The notes: a model not told the origin generated them from the sequence alone. Positions 17,654 to 26,402 are shown, counted from the stretch's first letter. The stretch is 64,000 nucleotides of DNA from Oceanobacillus neutriphilus (GCF_014645515.1 NZ_BMLW01000007.1:331-64330), one strand, 5' to 3'. Translations and numbers: made by a program.

Positions 17654-18178
17654 ATGATGGCATTAGGAACAAACATAAAAAGTAAAAGAAAATCCTTAAA
17701 GTTTTCACAAGAATATGTAGCCGAACAGCTTCAGGTCAGTAGACAAGCAGTATCAAAATGGGAAATGGGTCAATCAGAACCATCAACTAATAACCTCATA
17801 AAGCTGGCAGAGTTATTTTCCTGTGATGTTACTGAGATACTTGCGCAAGAGCAAAAGCAAACAGAAGAGAGAAAAAGGACAGAAAAACAAGAATCCAAGA
17901 CTATCAAGCCACCCGGGAAGTGGTATTTTTCTTTTGTTCATCTTATTTTAACAATAATTCTTTTTTTGCCCTCTTTTATTTCTTATGAAAATGCTGTATT
18001 TAAAACTGTTGCTTTATTATTAGTTGTTAATGTTTGTTGTTTTAGTAATGAATATTTAGTTACTAAATATTATCAATTGAACCAGCAAAAAAATGCCAAA
18101 AAAGGATATGTAATATTTATCGAAATACAGATATTTATTACGGTAATATTATTCATTATTTCGAAGCTCCTGTTCTAA
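17654..18178 (+). CDS. XRE-family regulator with membrane anchor
   Basis: A protein of about 174 residues. The N-terminal helix-turn-helix (IKSKRKSLKFSQEYVAEQLQVSRQAVSKWEMGQSEPS, residues 8-44) is of the XRE/Cro type. A charged linker follows (about 75-92), then two or three hydrophobic segments (FVHLILTIILFLPSFI and AVFKTVALLLVVNVCCF). It may therefore be a membrane-tethered regulator. The start is chosen at ATG 17654 after GAGGG. The target is unknown. Confidence 0.83.
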   Translation: MMALGTNIKSKRKSLKFSQEYVAEQLQVSRQAVSKWEMGQSEPSTNNLIKLAELFSCDVTEILAQEQKQTEERKRTEKQESKTIKPPGKWYFSFVHLILTIILFLPSFISYENAVFKTVALLLVVNVCCFSNEYLVTKYYQLNQQKNAKKGYVIFIEIQIFITVILFIISKLLF

Positions 18179-18224
18179 CATAAAAGAAAACTGGGGGAAT
18201 TTATCGTGGGGGCAGCCGCATAAA

Positions 18225-18265
18225 AAATCCGAACGAGTCCAGATTTTGATGGATCGTTCGGATTT
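18225..18265 (-). terminator. Terminator of the minus-strand epimerase gene
   Basis: AAATCCGAACGA (18225-18236) pairs with TCGTTCGGATTT (18254-18265). On the minus strand it is followed by a run of six T. Confidence 0.85.
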
Positions 18266-18286
18266 AAAGAAAAGCTATAACTCATA

Positions 18287-19273
18287 CTACATATTAATTT
18301 TCGTATCCTCCAGGCAACGCTTAATCGTCTCCACAATCGCCTGTCTAATATCTGCTTTATTATATTTTAAAAGCGGCATTGTATCATTTGGATCGATATA
18401 GGCATCACGATTTTGAATTTCTGCAGTAACAGCTTGGTGAATACCATGTTCTTTTCCTTCAGCAGCTGTTTTTTCATCATACTGTGCCAAAGCAGGCTTC
18501 ATTTGTTCGAGTGGTACGACTTGGACGATCGTTTCTTTTTGTCCAAGCTCATCAGCAATCATCTGGAAGAAATCTTTATGTTTCATATTTGTATCGGAAA
18601 TAGCATAGTGTTCTCCATGTCTTCCATATTCCAAAGCGCCGATAGTTGCTTCGGCTACTTGTTGAACAGTGACCATGGCTGTTCCGCCGCCAAGTACCGG
18701 AACAATTTCTTTTCCTTGGATTTGCGGAAGGAACATCGCCCACAACGGTGTACGTCCAGGCATTGTTCCAAATATATATGGAAGGCGCAGGGACATCACA
18801 TCCATTTGGCCTTCTCCTTCCATGAAGGCTATTTCTTCTTGTAATAGTCTTGTTCTTGGATAGGCTTGCTTTTTCAGGTTAAGCTCAGGCCATTCTTCAG
18901 CAAAATGCGCAAAATAAGAACCGTAAATGACGAATTTTTTTACCCCGGCAATTCTAGCGAGACGAGCTAAACGCTGTGTTGGCAGTACATTTGCTTCATA
19001 GAAAAAATGAGTTGCTGGTATTTCAGGAACCATTCGTTCATCAGCTCCTGCAGCATAAATAAACATATCCTGCCCGGCTAATATATCTAAAATTTGTTCA
19101 TCCGTCATTTCATTGATATCTCCAAGATGGCACTCAACTTCCGGCGGCAACAGTTCTGGCGCCGGCATTGGAGGCAGTGCGACCGTAGATACTTTATATT
19201 CTCGTTTCAACAATTCCCGAACAGTATGGTACCCGAGTAATCCTGTTCCTCCTAAAATAAAAACGTTTTTCAT
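18287..19273 (-). CDS. NAD(P)-dependent epimerase/dehydratase-like protein
   Basis: A protein of about 328 residues of the extended SDR type. It begins MKNVFILGGTGLLGYHTVREL with the GxxGxxG dinucleotide motif. FVIYGSYFAHF replaces the usual YxxxK region, and RLPYIFGTMPGR is typical of the family. The start is ATG 19273 because GGAGGAG lies seven bases upstream. The substrate is unknown. A TGTGA-N6-TCACA palindrome lies about 95 bases upstream. Confidence 0.83.
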   Translation of the reverse strand: MKNVFILGGTGLLGYHTVRELLKREYKVSTVALPPMPAPELLPPEVECHLGDINEMTDEQILDILAGQDMFIYAAGADERMVPEIPATHFFYEANVLPTQRLARLARIAGVKKFVIYGSYFAHFAEEWPELNLKKQAYPRTRLLQEEIAFMEGEGQMDVMSLRLPYIFGTMPGRTPLWAMFLPQIQGKEIVPVLGGGTAMVTVQQVAEATIGALEYGRHGEHYAISDTNMKHKDFFQMIADELGQKETIVQVVPLEQMKPALAQYDEKTAAEGKEHGIHQAVTAEIQNRDAYIDPNDTMPLLKYNKADIRQAIVETIKRCLEDTKINM

Positions 19274-19364
19274 ATGTGAACTCCTCCTTGATTGTGAATG
19301 ATTGAACAATATTTCTATCTTTAGTATAGCAGATACAAACGGGAGTGAATGGATAGGTTGTGAC

Positions 19365-19390
19365 TAACATGTGAAATGTTTCACATGTTA
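19365..19390. promoter_or_regulatory. CRP/FNR-like palindromic operator
   Basis: Twelve-base arms TAACATGTGAAA and TTTCACATGTTA flank a TG centre, containing TGTGA-N6-TCACA (19370-19385), the consensus of CRP/FNR-family sites. A minus-strand -10 box TATACT lies at 19328-19323, putting the site near -61 of the inferred start. Confidence 0.55.
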
Positions 19391-19637
19391 TTAAAAGAAA
19401 ACGGTTTAGGAAGAAATATCTCGAGGATACTTCACGGAAAGTTTGTTTCAGTTTAACTGACAGTAAAACTCTCACTTTAAGAATTTAAAATAATTAAGAA
19501 TAATAAGCGATGATTTACTGTCAGTATAAGCTTAATTCTTTCAAGTAGCTACGGATAGGGCAGAGCTAGTAATATAGAGTACAATTCAGGTATTAGCGAA
19601 ACCCCGCTTTAAAAGAGGGTTTTAATATCTGGCTTAC
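19391..19637. other. Gene-free stretch
   Basis: No coding frame is supported. AAACCC and GGGTTT flank a short loop around 19600-19623, possibly a weak terminator for the minus-strand DUF4956 gene. Confidence 0.35.
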
Positions 19638-20321
19638 TTACTGATCAGTACTTTCTATATAAGTGATGGATACTTTTAAATTAGCATTTTTTTCGCGAAT
19701 ATGATCCAGTAATTCTTTATCAGTTGCCTCATTTTTCATACGGATAGCATAAGTATACAAAATCATTGTACCAAGATTAGTAGTTTCTACTTGGCGTAAT
19801 GAAGAGCTTAACGTATATTCAGCAAGTACGTCATACATGAAATTTTCATAATTCAAGTTTTCTGGTACAGTTACCTTCAAAATTTGTGTATCTTTTCCTT
19901 TTCCATATTCAAATTTGTAAAGCAAATAAAGTACTAAGCAAGCAAATAAAGTGAGTATGATTGCTAAATCAAATCGAAAAAGCCCACATGTCATGCCGGC
20001 ACAAAGACCGAAGAAAATATAAGCAATATCTTTAACATTGGTGACAGCACTTCTGAACCGGATCAGTGAAAAAATAGCGAATAAGCCAAATGCAACACCA
20101 GCATTGTCACTAACCACATTCATAATCACGGAGACAATAATACTCAAAATAATAATGGTGTGTACGAATGATTGTGCATAACGTTCTCCTGTAAATGTGA
20201 TTATGTACACCTTCGTAATAATCAAGCTCAGTAGAGTTGCCATGACTAATGCAAGTAATATCATATAAACGCTAGATGTCTCACTAGCTTGTAAATCAAA
20301 TATTTTGTTAATAAAATCCAT
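19638..20321 (-). CDS. DUF4956 membrane protein
   Basis: A protein of about 227 residues. Several N-terminal membrane helices (YMILLALVMATLLSLIITKVY, FVHTIIILSIIVSVIMNVV, FGLFAIFSLIRFRSA, the last holding the conserved FSLIRFRS motif) precede a cytoplasmic ferredoxin-like domain (LKVTVPENLNY to KVSITYI). The family is regularly encoded beside VTC-domain proteins, as here. The start at 20321 follows GGGAGGAATATAGA and abuts the VTC stop. Confidence 0.88.
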   Translation of the reverse strand: MDFINKIFDLQASETSSVYMILLALVMATLLSLIITKVYIITFTGERYAQSFVHTIIILSIIVSVIMNVVSDNAGVAFGLFAIFSLIRFRSAVTNVKDIAYIFFGLCAGMTCGLFRFDLAIILTLFACLVLYLLYKFEYGKGKDTQILKVTVPENLNYENFMYDVLAEYTLSSSLRQVETTNLGTMILYTYAIRMKNEATDKELLDHIREKNANLKVSITYIESTDQ

Positions 20322-20322
20322 T

Positions 20323-21084
20323 CTATATTCCTCCCGTTGATACAGATTCTCTTTCAATCCCGGCCGGCAGTTGATCTCTTTGCAATAATTCCATACTGGT
20401 ACAATATTTAGAGGCACTTCGCTGTTCACATTGAAGCGCCTGTAAAATGCGGGTTAACCATAATGGAACACTATCATTTACTTTTACTTCCAACACAATG
20501 AGATTGTGATCAATAAAATATTCTCCGTCAGAACCATGTTCCAGAAGTAAATCATCATTGCGGCAGCGTAAGTTAAAATCAAATGTAATACGCAGATCAG
20601 GATCGTCTATTCCGTGAAGTGCATGGCGGTCATAACTAACAACCATTTTCGGTTTTAATTCGTATAATGAACGAAAATGATCGATTTCACGAAGTACTTG
20701 TAAATTAGATGTGTGAAAGCTGTTTAAATACTGCTCATCCGCTTTTTCCATATAGAGGTATGCCTCTTGTAATGGAAGTAACATCCTGCGTTTGTTGACT
20801 ACTTTGTTATGTTTTTGCTTTACCTCAAAAAAAGCTGTTCCATCGATGCCTGTTTCATTATAGGTGCGCAAGCGAAGCTTTTGTCTGAAAGCCAATTTAT
20901 TCTTTGTTTCAAAATAAATTTTGTAATCATTGCTATCAAAATATAAGCTGCTGACAATATATTTTCCATCTGTACCAAATGTATCTGATCGCATATAAGG
21001 CATTATTTGATCCAGCAGGAGCGAATATTGTTCCAGTGTAATCAGATATTTTTGCTCTTTTCTTTTGAAAATTTCTATTGCCAA
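20323..21084 (-). CDS. VTC-domain protein (polyphosphate polymerase-like)
   Basis: A protein of about 253 residues with a VTC catalytic tunnel domain: RKEQKYLITLEQY (basic residues), YIVSSLYFDSNDYKIY, FRQKLRLRTYNE (substrate-binding Arg/Lys), AFFEVKQKHN, and LIVLEVKVNDSVPLWL with metal-binding Glu. In yeast VTC4 this domain makes polyphosphate from ATP; the bacterial role is unproven. The start is TTG 21084, eight bases after GGGAGG; GTG 21093 touches that site. It forms an operon with DUF4956. No CotH gene, a common third partner, is present. Confidence 0.87.
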   Translation of the reverse strand: MAIEIFKRKEQKYLITLEQYSLLLDQIMPYMRSDTFGTDGKYIVSSLYFDSNDYKIYFETKNKLAFRQKLRLRTYNETGIDGTAFFEVKQKHNKVVNKRRMLLPLQEAYLYMEKADEQYLNSFHTSNLQVLREIDHFRSLYELKPKMVVSYDRHALHGIDDPDLRITFDFNLRCRNDDLLLEHGSDGEYFIDHNLIVLEVKVNDSVPLWLTRILQALQCEQRSASKYCTSMELLQRDQLPAGIERESVSTGGI

Positions 21085-21261
21085 TTTTTTCACCTCCCTT
21101 TTCTTTTGTATACTAGCTTAAATAAAATTAATAAGAAGGCGATTAAAATCTGGTTAGAACTTTATGAGAATAAAAATGTAGGTAATCTGCTATCGGGAAT
21201 CCGAATATACTGAGACGATGTTTTCGGGTCTTTAAAGTATTAAAATTTTAAGCATTTGATC

Positions 21262-21303
21262 AAAAAAACGCATGATTGAATTGTATTCCATTCAACCATG
21301 CGT
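21262..21303 (-). terminator. Terminator of the PadR-HAAS operon
   Basis: ACGCATG (21268-21274) pairs with CATGCGT (21297-21303), extended inside by TTGAA with TTCAA. A run of T follows on the minus strand. Confidence 0.82.
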
Positions 21304-21316
21304 CATCAGCGAGTAT

Positions 21317-22315
21317 TTATTTTTTTCGAGCCTTTATAAATCCATCTGCCGCATCCCAGGCTAACCCGATAATAAACAGAATAAGAATCCAGAATGTGGA
21401 CTGATTCCAAATGGCGGTTACTGTCTCAAATGACTCTGAACCAGCAGTAACCACACCAGCTTCTGCTAATTGATTCATAAAATCAGGGTTCCAAAAATCA
21501 GGACCACTGATCATAAATAGTATTGCTGCCATAGATATGGCATTCACAATTGTTGTGTAAGCAGCTAACCTGTACGTCCATTTCCCGGCAACAAGCTTCA
21601 GGCATTCTTTGATGATTCCAGCCCCGAATATGAGAAGAATAAACAATAAATAGGAGCCATAGGTTTGTTCATTTAAAAATGGAACAACACCGTTAAATTG
21701 ATCCTGAAATACCCAAATTCCAAAGTATTCATTCGAAAATGCGAGAAATACGATGATAATCGTGTAGATAATAATCCCGACAATCGACTCGCTGCGTTTG
21801 ATTTGCCTCTTTTCATCTGGAATGGGAGGTAAGTCAGCAGGCTTCCATTCCTTACCGGTTAAATCTTTTTGCTTCGTTCCACCACACAGCTCACCGATAG
21901 CAAACCAGAATGTCGTCCATCCGAAAGCTGTTGGAAGTGTAGTGACCAAAGAAACAATCATATCAATAAAATGATCTAAAATAGACACAGGGTCTAAAAT
22001 GGTTTGGACGATAAATCCAACACCTATTAAAGAACTCATAACAATGAGAACAATTTTCACGACTAAAATATAGGAATCAAAAAGCTCCGGACCAATAAGG
22101 TACTTCTTTGTTCCACGATACTTATCAGCTAACGTTCTTGGGCTGCCCAGTTCCAGCAAAACTTCTTCTACATCATTTTCTTTTCTGTTCCCTTGCCCTC
22201 CCCGCTCCTCCAGCATATCTTCAATTAATCCGCGCAGTTCAATGGCAATATCCTCCCGCTGGGATTGAGGAAGCTTTTGCGTAACCGCATAAATATACCG
22301 GTTAATCATCTCCAT
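21317..22315 (-). CDS. HAAS-domain membrane protein
   Basis: A protein of about 332 residues. The N-terminal HAAS domain (residues 1-65: INRYIYAVTQKLPQSQREDIAIELRGLIEDMLEE, then VEEVLLELGSPRTLADKYRG) is followed by about six membrane segments. HAAS proteins pair with PadR regulators. The start at ATG 22315 follows GGAAGGTG and lies inside the end of the PadR gene (14-base overlap), indicating translational coupling. Confidence 0.85.
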   Translation of the reverse strand: MEMINRYIYAVTQKLPQSQREDIAIELRGLIEDMLEERGGQGNRKENDVEEVLLELGSPRTLADKYRGTKKYLIGPELFDSYILVVKIVLIVMSSLIGVGFIVQTILDPVSILDHFIDMIVSLVTTLPTAFGWTTFWFAIGELCGGTKQKDLTGKEWKPADLPPIPDEKRQIKRSESIVGIIIYTIIIVFLAFSNEYFGIWVFQDQFNGVVPFLNEQTYGSYLLFILLIFGAGIIKECLKLVAGKWTYRLAAYTTIVNAISMAAILFMISGPDFWNPDFMNQLAEAGVVTAGSESFETVTAIWNQSTFWILILFIIGLAWDAADGFIKARKK

Positions 22316-22664
22316 GTTTTTCACCTTCCTTATTTTCTATGATTTGATCCAGGCTGGAAGCAATAGTTTTCCACTCTGTAACCAGTAAATCAAAAACTTC
22401 TTTTCCAGTTTTACTCAGTAAATAATATTTCCTCGGTCTTGATTCATTTGTATCCCATTTACTCTCCAGCAGTCCCTGTTTTTCCAATCTTCTTAGCAAG
22501 GGATATAACGTTCCAGGCTCAACATGTATCCCTTTATCGCTGAGCATCGTTACGAGGGAATATCCATATTGCGGCTCTGAAAGCTGACTTAGCGCGCCAA
22601 TTGTAATGGTACCGCGTCTCAATTCCTGCATGATTTTATCTAAATGTTCATTTGCATCAGCCAT
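22302..22664 (-). CDS. PadR-family transcriptional regulator
   Basis: A 120-residue PadR winged-helix repressor: GTITIGALSQLSEPQYGYSLVTMLSDKGIHVEPGTLYPLLRRLEKQGLLESKW is the classic DNA-binding half, with a short coiled dimerisation helix after it. GGAGTT precedes the ATG. The promoter upstream carries an inverted repeat between its -35 and -10 boxes, consistent with autoregulation. Confidence 0.93.
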   Translation of the reverse strand: MADANEHLDKIMQELRRGTITIGALSQLSEPQYGYSLVTMLSDKGIHVEPGTLYPLLRRLEKQGLLESKWDTNESRPRKYYLLSKTGKEVFDLLVTEWKTIASSLDQIIENKEGEKHGDD

Positions 22665-22683
22665 ATCATCAACTCCTATATTT

Positions 22684-22713
22684 ATTATAGTGTATGTTGC
22701 ACACTATTGTAAA
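22684..22713 (-). promoter_or_regulatory. padR promoter with embedded operator
   Basis: On the minus strand, -35 TTTACA (22713-22708) and -10 TATAAT (22689-22684) are 18 bases apart. The spacer holds the imperfect dyad TAGTGT...ACACTA (22706-22688), a likely PadR binding site. Confidence 0.72.
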
Positions 22714-22860
22714 GTGCATATTAAAGTTTGATGCATAATATTTTGTTAGATAAGAATTCATTTTCATAAAAATCGGAAATTTATCAAATAATTTGATACA
22801 ATTATATAGATTGAGTTGGATTGAAAATTTAGGTAATGGAGTAATTTAAGGAGGATTTCT

Positions 22861-23385
22861 TTGGAATTTAAAACGGAAAGATTGTTAATCAGACCATTTA
22901 ATGATGATGATTTACAGGATGTATTTCATATTTATAGTAACGATACCACCTGTAAATACCTCTTAAATGATAAGTGGACACATGAAAATAAACAGAAGGA
23001 GTTTCAGAGAAAGCTGGAGAATAATGTACTTACAAAAGAAAATTCTTTAAGCTTGGCGGTAGTAAGCGGCACAAAAGTAATTGGTGATTTGGCCGTGTGG
23101 TATACAGAGATGAAAGATACCGTTGAAATTGGTTATACCTTCTCTCAGGAAGCTTCAGGAAAAGGATTTGCAACAGAAGCTGTGAGCAGTTTAGTGAATA
23201 AACTGTTTAGTGAATTTAAGGTGCACCGTATACAGGCTAATTTGGATGCAAGGAATAAAGCATCGCAAAGATTATGTGAGCGTATAGGAATGCGTAAAGA
23301 AGCGCATTTTATGCAGGATTATTGGAGTAAAGGGGAATGGACAGACAGTATTGTGTATGGAATGTTATCTTCTGATTTGAATTAA
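22861..23385 (+). CDS. GNAT acetyltransferase (RimJ/RimL-like)
   Basis: A 174-residue GNAT enzyme: KTERLLIRPFNDDDLQDVF opens the fold, DTVEIGYTFSQEASGKGFATEA is the acetyl-CoA pyrophosphate loop (Q/R-x-x-G-x-G/A form), and VHRIQANLDARNKASQRLCERIGM closes it. The start is TTG, seven bases after AAGGAGG. Similar proteins acetylate ribosomal protein ends or small molecules. The substrate is unknown. Confidence 0.88.
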   Translation: MEFKTERLLIRPFNDDDLQDVFHIYSNDTTCKYLLNDKWTHENKQKEFQRKLENNVLTKENSLSLAVVSGTKVIGDLAVWYTEMKDTVEIGYTFSQEASGKGFATEAVSSLVNKLFSEFKVHRIQANLDARNKASQRLCERIGMRKEAHFMQDYWSKGEWTDSIVYGMLSSDLN

Positions 23386-23422
23386 TGTTGCGTATTTCTT
23401 ATTTTTTAAAGGAGAACTAATT

Positions 23423-23869
23423 ATGGAATTAGAAACGGAAAGACTTAAGGTTATACCATGCACAGAAGAAACGGTTAAAATAGCCATTAATCAAAAGTAT
23501 GATAACGGACCGCAGATCTCAGCCTACTTAAAAAGGCTAAATGAAGACTCCTCTTTACTGTACTGGGGGCCATGGCTTGTTATCCGGAAGTCAGACGGAG
23601 TTGTCCTCGGTGATATAGGATTTAAGGGGAAACCGGATGAGGATCGAGCAGTGGAAGCAGGGTATGGATTCCTGGAAAGCTATTGGGGAAATGGTTATGC
23701 AACAGAAGCTATGGAAGCTTTGATCCGATGGGCTTTTAAAACTTTAAAAGTAGACAGAATAATAGCTGAAACGCTTGTTGATAACTATGGTTCGATTCGT
23801 GTGCTGCAAAAATTAGGTATGAAAAAAATAAGTTCAACAGAAACAATGATTTATTGGGAAATAGGATAG
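23423..23869 (+). CDS. GNAT acetyltransferase
   Basis: A 148-residue GNAT protein starting LETERLKVIPCTEETVK. The acetyl-CoA loop lies in EAGYGFLESYWGNGYATEAMEAL, and RIIAETLVDNYGSIRVLQKLGM forms the final strands. It is shorter than its neighbour and not obviously a duplicate. The ribosome site is AAAGGAG. Together with 22861 and 24012 it forms a plus-strand run of unrelated transferases. Confidence 0.87.
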   Translation: MELETERLKVIPCTEETVKIAINQKYDNGPQISAYLKRLNEDSSLLYWGPWLVIRKSDGVVLGDIGFKGKPDEDRAVEAGYGFLESYWGNGYATEAMEALIRWAFKTLKVDRIIAETLVDNYGSIRVLQKLGMKKISSTETMIYWEIG

Positions 23870-24011
23870 CCTGGAGTAATTATTTTGAAAGGAGGCGTTG
23901 TTTTATGAAAATATTGATAACGAAGAGCGGGGTGCAATTCATTTAAGGGAAGCGTATCAAACCCCTGTAAACTACGTGGTCCCTGTCTACAATATAGGAG
24001 GATCATATACT

Positions 24012-24899
24012 TTGGGGAATAGTAAACAAACAAATTCAATAATGAAGAAGATAGGCAAAGTGGAATTTGAACTGCAGGAAGAACATAATTTCAATTGGTT
24101 AGAGCAATTCGGAGCTGTATTTTGTGTTTTTGATCAGCAGGACTCCGGGAATATAAGCTTCGGTGTGGAGAAAGCTGGGCAAAAGTATTTTGTGAAATAC
24201 GCTGGAGCAAAACCGATTGATTTTACCGGAAAACCCGAGGACGCAATAGAACGATTGAAAAAGGCAGTGCCAGTTTATCAGGCTCTTGAACATCCGCATT
24301 TAATAAAATTAGTCGATTATATTTCTGTTGAAAAAGGGTATGCAGCAATATTTCAATGGTTTGAAGGAGAATGTTTACATGCTCATTGGCTGTTTGGCGG
24401 GCCGGAAAAATACACCAATCCGGAGTCCCCTTTTTACCGTTTTAAGAATTTAACAGTGGAAAAACGTTTAAAAGTTATTGATGCCATATTTTCATTCCAT
24501 ACCTATGTGGAATCTCAAAAGTATGTTGCTGTAGATTTTTACGATGGAAGTATCTTATATGATTTCAAGAATCATGAAATGAAAATATGTGATATTGATT
24601 TTTATCGAGAGTCTCCTTCTGTTAATGATATAGGAGAGGATTTTTGGGGCTCGAATCGCACAAAATCTCCGGAAGAATATAAAATGGGGGCACCTATTGA
24701 TGCTATTACAAATGTCTATAATATAGGAGCTGTTGTGTTTGGGCTAATTGGCGGTGAAATGGATCGCGCCTTTTCCAAATGGGAAGCTGATCAAGAACTC
24801 TATGAAGTTGCGATAAGAGCAGTCGAGGTGAATCGTGATAAGAGATATTCAACGGTAAAAGAGTTCTGCAGCGCTTGGAATTCTGCATTAAATCAATAA
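24012..24899 (+). CDS. Kinase-like domain protein
   Basis: A protein of about 295 residues with a protein-kinase-like fold: KYFVKYAGAKP (ATP-anchoring Lys), EHPHLIKLVDYI, hinge-like IFQWFEGECLHA, a catalytic-loop equivalent VAVDFYDGSILYDF (Asp kept, Asn replaced by Ser) and KICDIDFYRE (DFG equivalent). The frame is open from TTG 23898, but that codon is only two bases after AGGAGG. TTG 24012 after TAGGAGG is better spaced. The target is unknown, and catalytic competence is uncertain because of the Ser replacement. Confidence 0.75.
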   Translation: MGNSKQTNSIMKKIGKVEFELQEEHNFNWLEQFGAVFCVFDQQDSGNISFGVEKAGQKYFVKYAGAKPIDFTGKPEDAIERLKKAVPVYQALEHPHLIKLVDYISVEKGYAAIFQWFEGECLHAHWLFGGPEKYTNPESPFYRFKNLTVEKRLKVIDAIFSFHTYVESQKYVAVDFYDGSILYDFKNHEMKICDIDFYRESPSVNDIGEDFWGSNRTKSPEEYKMGAPIDAITNVYNIGAVVFGLIGGEMDRAFSKWEADQELYEVAIRAVEVNRDKRYSTVKEFCSAWNSALNQ

Positions 24900-24968
24900 A
24901 TTTCCAGAAGAAAAAGAGCAGCTTTTGAAAGAAGTTACCCTTAAGTTTTATTGTAACTAGACGGTGGG

Positions 24969-25199
24969 ATTGTAATTATCAGTATCATTATATTTTTTAT
25001 AGTCAGAGGACCAAATACAGATGTTTATTTTAGTATTAAAATATTTGGGGCGTTTTCAATAATTGGTATATTATTAGCAGTATTCTCTTGGGTCATATCT
25101 AAACGCATTGTCTATTTAATTATAGGTATATTGGGAAATGGATTGGTTTTAGTCTATGCATTTTTACTGTTAGTAGCAATGGGAATAAGCGATCCGTAA
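24969..25199 (+). pseudogene. Small membrane protein frame without a normal start
   Basis: A frame of 76 codons ending at TAA 25197 reads as a convincing three-helix membrane protein: IVIISIIIFFIV, then FGAFSIIGILLAVFSWVI, then IVYLIIGILGNGLVLVYAFLL, ending AMGISDP. No ATG, GTG or TTG lies before the first helix; ATT at 24969 is the only start-like codon, four codons after an in-frame stop. It is either 5'-truncated or uses a rare start. It is not recognised as a named family. Confidence 0.5.
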
Positions 25200-25234
25200 T
25201 AATTCATTTAAAAAAATAGAGGAGAGGTACTTTA

Positions 25235-25588
25235 ATGAGCAATCCTATCTTAAACCAAATTGGAACAGTATTTATCCCGGTGAGCAATATTGAAAAAGCA
25301 AGAGATTGGTATTGTGATATTTTAGGGTTAAAAACAGACGGAGAAATACTTTTCGGCCATCTTTATGTTATCCCTATGAACGGTACAGGGATTGTATTGG
25401 ATAGTAAGATTTATGCAAAGGATAAAATTTTTAAAGCACCGGCATTTCACCTGAATACCAAAAACATTGAAGAAGCATTTCAATATATGAAAAATAAAGG
25501 CGTTCATTTAATTACAGCAATTGAACATAGTCATTATTTTAACTTTAAAGATCCGGATGGGAATATGTTAATGATTTGCGAATGCTAG
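25235..25588 (+). CDS. VOC-family protein
   Basis: A 117-residue single-domain VOC protein: NQIGTVFIPVSNIEKARDWYCDILGLKTDGEI and a C-terminal HSHYFNFKDPDGNMLMICEC in which the usual terminal Glu metal ligand is present (ICEC). Gly-Thr-Val replaces the first His. Comparable Bacillus proteins are annotated as glyoxalase-like and of unknown substrate. The ribosome site is GAGGAGAGG. Confidence 0.82.
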   Translation: MSNPILNQIGTVFIPVSNIEKARDWYCDILGLKTDGEILFGHLYVIPMNGTGIVLDSKIYAKDKIFKAPAFHLNTKNIEEAFQYMKNKGVHLITAIEHSHYFNFKDPDGNMLMICEC

Positions 25589-25643
25589 TACCTAAAGACA
25601 AAGAGCACGAACCAGGAATGAAGTGATAAAAATGAGTTATCTT

Positions 25644-25680
25644 AAAAACTGGAGTAAGCCAAAAGCTTACTCCAGTTTTT
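25644..25680 (+). terminator. Intrinsic terminator
   Basis: A 16-bp stem, AAAAACTGGAGTAAGC with GCTTACTCCAGTTTTT, around a five-base loop. It ends in T-rich sequence and can serve both strands. Confidence 0.9.
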
Positions 25681-25715
25681 AGATGGAAGGCTGTATATAG
25701 AAAAATCTTCATTGT

Positions 25716-26402
25716 TTAGTTCAGCTCCAAAGGTAAAAAAGCGTAGTTTCCATCTTTAAGAATCACACCTTTACGAACGGATAGAGGATGTTTAAAGATA
25801 GGGCCGTCAAGTACAGTTGTATGGAACTCCCCGCCTTCTCCACTGGGATCAATACCGCGGTCTTCAAGCTCTCTTACATATTCATGGTCTAATATTCTTC
25901 CTAAATCCTCTTCACGCATACCAAGAGATATATTCACCGTTACAAGCATTGCAACAAACCCCAGGTCAATGAATTCCTCGACAGCTTGGCGATGATCCAT
26001 TTCCCATAAAGGCATTCCCAGCTTTAGCCCCGCTTTTTGCGTGACTTCATCATGCCAGCAGCCGTGGGCAGGCACATCTAAATCTCCAGTTACTAAAACC
26101 TCTGCACCTTGGTTTTTAGCGGTTTCTAAAAGATTGATAAATACTTTTTCATAATCAGCCCAGCTTGCTGCAGCCGTGTATACAGGCAAACCTATGGAGT
26201 GAGCCTGGGCATGTATAATATTTGGAGGCATACCATGGGACCGGGAACGTTTTCCTTCTTCCTCCATCATGACAATAAGCCCGACGGCTTCTCCGACCTT
26301 CATCGATTTATAAAGGGCTAAAGAGCCGTCCTTGCCTCCGCTGAAAGAAGCGATAAATTTATGACCAAAGGCATTATTTTTCCAATCATTTAAGTCTGTC
26401 AT
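25716..26402 (-). CDS. Dph6-like ATP pyrophosphatase
   Basis: A 228-residue adenine-nucleotide alpha-hydrolase fold protein. FIASFSGGKDGSLALY (about residues 16-31) is the PP-loop, GLIVMMEEEGKRSRSHGMPPNIIHAQA follows as in diphthine-ammonia ligases, and GIDPSGEGGEFHTTVLDGP is the C-terminal signature. Bacteria lack diphthamide, so a different ATP-dependent amidation is likely. No partner genes are visible. Confidence 0.86.
   Translation of the reverse strand: MTDLNDWKNNAFGHKFIASFSGGKDGSLALYKSMKVGEAVGLIVMMEEEGKRSRSHGMPPNIIHAQAHSIGLPVYTAAASWADYEKVFINLLETAKNQGAEVLVTGDLDVPAHGCWHDEVTQKAGLKLGMPLWEMDHRQAVEEFIDLGFVAMLVTVNISLGMREEDLGRILDHEYVRELEDRGIDPSGEGGEFHTTVLDGPIFKHPLSVRKGVILKDGNYAFLPLELN

Noticed and set aside
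18413..18844. 143-residue plus-strand frame inside the epimerase gene
   Set aside because: Antisense shadow of a clear SDR-like gene, without ribosome site.
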